A stretch of 5,817 nt of DNA from Clostridia bacterium (GTDB lineage Bacteria > Bacillota > Clostridia > Oscillospirales > CAG-272), in the NCBI GenBank assembly GCA_017452335.1, contig JAFTMP010000069.1, forward strand, positions 1-5,817, in the 5' to 3' direction. Within the stretch, counting starts at the first letter, position 1. The number at the start of each line of letters is the position of its first letter. The position numbers and the translations under genes were made by a program. The notes beneath the pieces are model-generated. The model did not search any database. It was not told the DNA's origin and saw only the letters and a list, made by a program, of their open reading frames with translations. Below are positions 2,848 to 5,817 of the stretch, in pieces.

Positions 2848-5817
2848 TCTCAAATCATAGCCAGTGGCACTTGCGGTGAAAACTTAATGTGGACATTGGA
2901 TGACGAGGGAACGCTTACTGTTTCAGGCACAGGGGAAATGGAGGAATATACATACTCTAGCACAGGCGCGACGATGCCTTGGGCTGAGCGTAGGCCATAT
3001 ATAAAAAAAGTCATCTTTGAAGACGGCGTAACAAGCGTGAGTAAGTGTTCCTTTTATGATTGCGACAATTTGGTTGAAGTGATTTTGGGAGATGACGTTT
3101 CTTCTATTGGGTATCAAGCGTTTATGGAGTGCAGAAATTTATCTTCGGTTACAGTTGGAACGGGGCTAAAGACTGTGGATCAATGGGCGTTTTTTGGTTG
3201 CGATGCTCTGCGAAGCGTGTATGTGGATAGTCTAACGGCATGGTGCGGAATAGATTTCTATTATGGAGAAAATCCGGCATCTACCAGATCGGTCTATGAA
3301 AACGGTATGTGGATAGACTATGCTGTGACTCTGTATGCGGGAGGAAAAGCTGTTGAAGGTGAATTAATTATTCCGGAGGATGTAAGTCGTATTGGTGAGT
3401 TTGCATTTTATGATTATTCGCTCATTACTGATTTGACAATTTCGGAGGGGGTTTTAACTATTGGTAAATATTCTTTTGCTGCTTGTGAAAATTTAAACCA
3501 AGTTCAGTTGCCCTCAAGTTTGCAAAGTATTTCAGCAGGTGCATTCAGTGACTGTTCAAATTTGAAAGAACTAGATATTCCGGAAAGTGTTTCATCAATT
3601 GATGCGGCGGTGTTTTCCGGTTGTACTTCCTTGGAGCCGGTTACTATTCCGCAAGCTGTGACCACGCTGAATGATGCTTTGTTTTATGGATGTAATTTTG
3701 AACAGTACGTGATTCCCGATCATATTACATCTATCGGAAATTCTGCTTTTGCGTACTGCAAAAACTTAAAAAGCATAACAATTCCTTCTACTGTGACACA
3801 AGTTGGAATGAACGCTTTTGCAGAGTGTGATGCTCTTTCGGAAGTATCCCTTCCGGATAGTGTGACGGAGTTAGGAGCAGGCGCTTTTGAAGGATGTGAT
3901 GCTTTAGAATCATCAAGTCTTTCAGACCGACTTCTAACGATTTCCGACCGACTGTTTTATGGATGTTCTGAGCTACAGCGTGTGGATCTTCCTTCGGGGG
4001 TGCAGACGATTGGAAAAAATGCTTTTTATGGGCTTTCAGCTCTTACGGAAATGACAGTGCCCGATAGTGTAAAAACGATCGGTTCGTATGCATTTTACAA
4101 TCTTTCAGCTTGGTCCGATGTCCGCATTCCAAGCAGTGTAGAGACGATTGGAAGTTATGCGTACAGTGGTACGGCGCTTTCTCAAATTCGACTTCCAAAC
4201 AGTACTGTATTGGTAGATCAATATGCATTCCAAAACTGTACAAGCGTTCGGGAGATAAAGCTTTCCGATAATTTGCAGGTGCTTAGCACGGGTGTTTTTT
4301 CTGGATGTACTGCGTTTGAAGAGATCACGATTCCAGCTTCTGTAACACAGATCGAAGCAAGCGCTTTTGGTGGTTGCAGTGGTTTATCGCGAGTGGATTT
4401 TACGGGGGATGTTCCTGCTATTGATGCGCAGGCGTTTGTAGGAGTAGTTGCTACCTGTTACTATCCTGCGGAAAACGGCACATATACTTTGGAATTCACC
4501 ACTGCTGACTTTGGCGGAGATCTCATTTGGACCTATGAAGGAGAAGAGGAGATTGGAAATAAGTGTGGAGATAAGTTAACTTGGTCGCTGAGCGAGGATG
4601 GGATGCTGACAATTTCGGGAACCGGTACCATGTACGATTATGTGGTCGATGAGTTGATATATGCTCCATGGTACGAGCAACGCACATCTGTTAGAAGCGT
4701 TGTTATTGAAAACGGGGTAACTTCTATTGGAGACGGTGCGTTCTATAGCTGTACGGTCTTGAGTAGTGTTTCTATGCCCGACACGATTTCGAGGATTGGT
4801 TCAAAAGCTTTTTATCAAACCGCTATTTCCGTTATAGAACTTTCGAAGGGACTTACAGAGATCGGAGAAGTTGCTTTTTCCAAATCACAATTAACGTCTG
4901 TTACAGTTCCGGAGGGGGTGTTTGAGGTAGGCAAAGGTGCATTTTGTGAAAGTGCGTATTTGACCGATGTGGTTTTACCAGATAGCTTGACCTATATTCC
5001 AGACAGTTTATTTATGTCTTGTTACAGACTTGAAAAAGTGGATCTGCCTGCAATGATTACTACAATTGGTAATTCGGCGTTTGCAAGCTGTGCTGCATTA
5101 TCTAGTTTGGTTTTGCCTGAAGGGTTAGTTAGTATTGGCAACAAGGCGTTCTCGGGGTGTGGCTCTTATACAATTTACAGCGGATATTACCCGTGCCGCA
5201 ATTTTCAAAGTATTGTTTTGCCTAGTACTCTTGAACATATCGGTGATCAATGCTTTAGCTGGTGTGAATGCCTTAGTAGTATTGTGATTCCTGATGGTGT
5301 AAAAAGCATTGGGGAATATGCTTTTTATCAGTGCAAGTTAAAAAGTTTAACAATTGGTGCCGGTATTGATGAAATTGGTGGATACGCCTTTGATATGTGC
5401 ACTAAAATTAAAAATGTTGTTTTTAATTGGAATGCGCCGATTATTGGGACATCGGCATTCAGCGATGTCGAAGCCACCTGCTACTATCCCTCAAATAACT
5501 CGGCTTGGACTTCTTCAATGCTTCAAAACTACGGTGGGATGTTGACTTGGGTAGCGCAAGAAATGGAAAAACCCGAGGATGGCGCAGGCGGCGGTTCAGG
5601 TGATTCTTCGGGAGAAGAGGAAGGCGATGATTCTACTGAATCGGGAGGAAATGATGGTAATAATGAGAGCCAAGGCGGCTCTTCCGGCGGCGAAACAGAC
5701 GACGAGGGCGGAAACACCGGCGATGGTTCTTCTGGAAGTGAATCGGGAGGAGCTTCAAGCGGTAATACCGAAAGCGGCTCCGGCGATTCGGGCGACAGCC
5801 CTTCAGACGGTTCGGGA
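2767..5817 (+). CDS. Secreted BspA-like leucine-rich-repeat (LRR_5) surface protein, duplicated module, C-terminus missing (partial)
   Basis: The frame is open for 1017 codons with no stop and runs off the right edge. Residues 1-27 are a signal peptide (Met-Arg start, hydrophobic ILCFALLLGMF, cleavage likely after TALA). The mature protein holds two copies of the same layout. The first has a cap CGENLMWTLDDEGTLTVSGT (36-55), LRR_5 repeats of about 23 residues (79-558) and an end cap TCYYPAENGTY (563-573) to IWTY (587-590). The second has a cap CGDKLTWSLSEDGMLTISGT (600-619), repeats (642-898) and an end cap TCYYPSNNSAWT (904-915) to LTWVA (926-930). Residues 939-1017 are an acidic Gly/Ser linker. 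LRR_5 proteins such as BspA are cell-surface proteins, some implicated in adhesion; the target of this one is unknown. No anchor (LPXTG, S-layer or membrane segment) is visible, and it would be expected past the edge. Three sampled lines suggest G+C of about 33-43% in the repeat region against about 58% in hisS. Confidence 0.92.
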   Translation, partial: MRVSMRTVAWILCFALLLGMFPVTALASQIIASGTCGENLMWTLDDEGTLTVSGTGEMEEYTYSSTGATMPWAERRPYIKKVIFEDGVTSVSKCSFYDCDNLVEVILGDDVSSIGYQAFMECRNLSSVTVGTGLKTVDQWAFFGCDALRSVYVDSLTAWCGIDFYYGENPASTRSVYENGMWIDYAVTLYAGGKAVEGELIIPEDVSRIGEFAFYDYSLITDLTISEGVLTIGKYSFAACENLNQVQLPSSLQSISAGAFSDCSNLKELDIPESVSSIDAAVFSGCTSLEPVTIPQAVTTLNDALFYGCNFEQYVIPDHITSIGNSAFAYCKNLKSITIPSTVTQVGMNAFAECDALSEVSLPDSVTELGAGAFEGCDALESSSLSDRLLTISDRLFYGCSELQRVDLPSGVQTIGKNAFYGLSALTEMTVPDSVKTIGSYAFYNLSAWSDVRIPSSVETIGSYAYSGTALSQIRLPNSTVLVDQYAFQNCTSVREIKLSDNLQVLSTGVFSGCTAFEEITIPASVTQIEASAFGGCSGLSRVDFTGDVPAIDAQAFVGVVATCYYPAENGTYTLEFTTADFGGDLIWTYEGEEEIGNKCGDKLTWSLSEDGMLTISGTGTMYDYVVDELIYAPWYEQRTSVRSVVIENGVTSIGDGAFYSCTVLSSVSMPDTISRIGSKAFYQTAISVIELSKGLTEIGEVAFSKSQLTSVTVPEGVFEVGKGAFCESAYLTDVVLPDSLTYIPDSLFMSCYRLEKVDLPAMITTIGNSAFASCAALSSLVLPEGLVSIGNKAFSGCGSYTIYSGYYPCRNFQSIVLPSTLEHIGDQCFSWCECLSSIVIPDGVKSIGEYAFYQCKLKSLTIGAGIDEIGGYAFDMCTKIKNVVFNWNAPIIGTSAFSDVEATCYYPSNNSAWTSSMLQNYGGMLTWVAQEMEKPEDGAGGGSGDSSGEEEGDDSTESGGNDGNNESQGGSSGGETDDEGGNTGDGSSGSESGGASSGNTESGSGDSGDSPSDGSG
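2872..4536 (+). repeat. Surface-protein module 1: N-cap, about 19 LRR_5 repeats, YYP end cap
   Basis: Residues 36-590. After the cap (36-78, ending near PW at 71-72), the unit 'NL..V.IP..V..IG..AF..C' recurs. The repeat-ending position falls at residues 99, 122, 145, 217, 240, 263, 286, 309, 331, 354, 377, 400, 423, 446, 469, 491, 514 and 537, which is a step of 23 with two steps of 22 and one insertion. It is Cys in 14 of these 18 positions; 217 is Tyr and 423, 446, 469 are Leu, Leu and Thr. The last unit (538-558) runs into the end cap. The spacing is regular enough to model as one continuous solenoid. Confidence 0.88.
3202..3417 (+). other. Insertion-bearing LRR_5 unit in module 1
   Basis: Residues 146-217 form one repeat unit of 72 residues instead of 23. 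It begins DALRSVYVDSLTAWCGIDFY, continues through an aromatic, hydrophobic stretch, and returns to the repeat at ELIIPEDVSRIGEFAF. The start, 'V.V.SLTAWC.IDF', resembles a variant unit I recall from other Firmicute LRR_5 proteins, so it is probably an inherited loop or irregular repeat rather than a foreign domain. Such a loop would stick out from the solenoid. Confidence 0.6.
4564..5559 (+). repeat. Surface-protein module 2: diverged copy of module 1 with about 10 LRR_5 repeats
   Basis: Residues 600-931. The cap repeats that of module 1 nearly position for position: CG..L.W.L...G.LT.SGTG.M, then PW after a variable gap, then V.IE.GVTSIG..AFY.C. Repeats run from 642 to 898 with a mostly 23-residue step (unit ends at 662, 685, about 706, 729, 752, 775, 798, 833, 856, 878). 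One unit (799-833) carries a 12-residue insertion with Tyr/Gly/Cys. The end cap VEATCYYPSNNSAWT to GGMLTWVA matches the end of module 1 (VATCYYPAENGTYT to GGDLIWTY). This points to duplication of a whole capped module, followed by divergence and repeat gain or loss. Confidence 0.85.
5581..5817 (+). other. Acidic Gly/Ser-rich linker of the surface protein (continues past edge)
   Basis: Residues 939-1017 consist almost only of Gly, Ser, Asp, Glu, Asn and Thr, with a single Pro at 1012 and no hydrophobic run. This is a disordered, negatively charged spacer of the kind that separates a binding domain from a wall anchor or from a further domain. G+C rises again here (about 57% in the first 60 bases), as expected from Gly codons. 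What lies beyond cannot be seen. Confidence 0.85.
5637..5751 (+). repeat. In-frame 13-base direct repeat inside the linker
   Basis: TGAATCGGGAGGA occurs at 5637-5649 and 5739-5751, exactly 102 bases (34 codons) apart and in the same reading frame (Glu-Ser-Gly-Gly). Recombination or slippage between the copies would remove or add 34 residues without breaking the frame. The rest of the linker is only loosely similar at the DNA level. Confidence 0.6.

Noticed and set aside
2505..2879. Forward open frame of 124 codons overlapping the acidic protein and the surface-protein start
   Set aside because: It overlaps two better-supported genes in another frame, has no good ribosome site, and is Arg/Ser-rich in the way shadow frames are.
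3001..5460. Regular periodicity as a CRISPR array or DNA tandem repeat
   Set aside because: The 69-base period exists only at protein level; the units are divergent in DNA and encode LRR_5 repeats, with no identical repeat-spacer pattern.
5529..5717. Reverse-strand Pro/Ser-rich open frame at the linker
   Set aside because: It is the antisense of Gly/Ser/Glu codons (GGA to TCC, GAG to CTC), which gives Pro/Ser/Leu-rich nonsense automatically.

Overview
The window reads as chromosomal DNA of a gut-type Firmicute, most likely a Clostridia/Oscillospirales-like bacterium. This is inferred from the AGGAGG-like ribosome sites, the HisJ-type (PHP-family) histidinol phosphatase, and a BspA-like leucine-rich-repeat (LRR_5) surface protein of the kind common in that group. 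I could not run a database search, so the taxonomy is only a suggestion. All supported genes lie on the + strand with short gaps (30, 38, 26 and 65 bases), and no stretch over 300 bases lacks a gene.

Layout. Bases 1-99 are the last 32 codons of an unidentified gene with a hydrophobic, then basic, C-terminus. Bases 130-927 encode a complete histidinol-phosphate phosphatase (hisJ). Bases 966-2207 encode a complete histidyl-tRNA synthetase (hisS) of the 'LRYDLT / QCD-D' sequence class, with a short anticodon-binding domain and a variant histidine-binding loop. Bases 2234-2701 encode an unrecognised 155-residue acidic protein with a single C-terminal membrane segment. Bases 2767-5817 are one uninterrupted reading frame of 1017 codons that runs off the right edge. 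It encodes a secreted protein with a signal peptide, two successive copies of a 'cap + LRR_5 array + end cap' module, and a Gly/Ser/Asp/Glu-rich linker still open at the edge.

How the genes fit together. hisJ and hisS concern histidine: HisJ performs the penultimate step of histidine synthesis and HisS charges tRNA-His. Tight same-strand spacing suggests one transcript that may include the acidic membrane protein. The giant surface protein has its own good ribosome site and a clearly lower G+C content than the his genes, so it may be a separate, later-acquired or separately regulated unit. I saw no terminator between it and the genes upstream.

The part most worth a second look is the surface protein: a tandem duplication of a whole capped LRR module, with divergent repeats and insertions, joined to an acidic Gly/Ser linker. 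I found no evidence of a defence system, mobile element, CRISPR array or RNA gene here.
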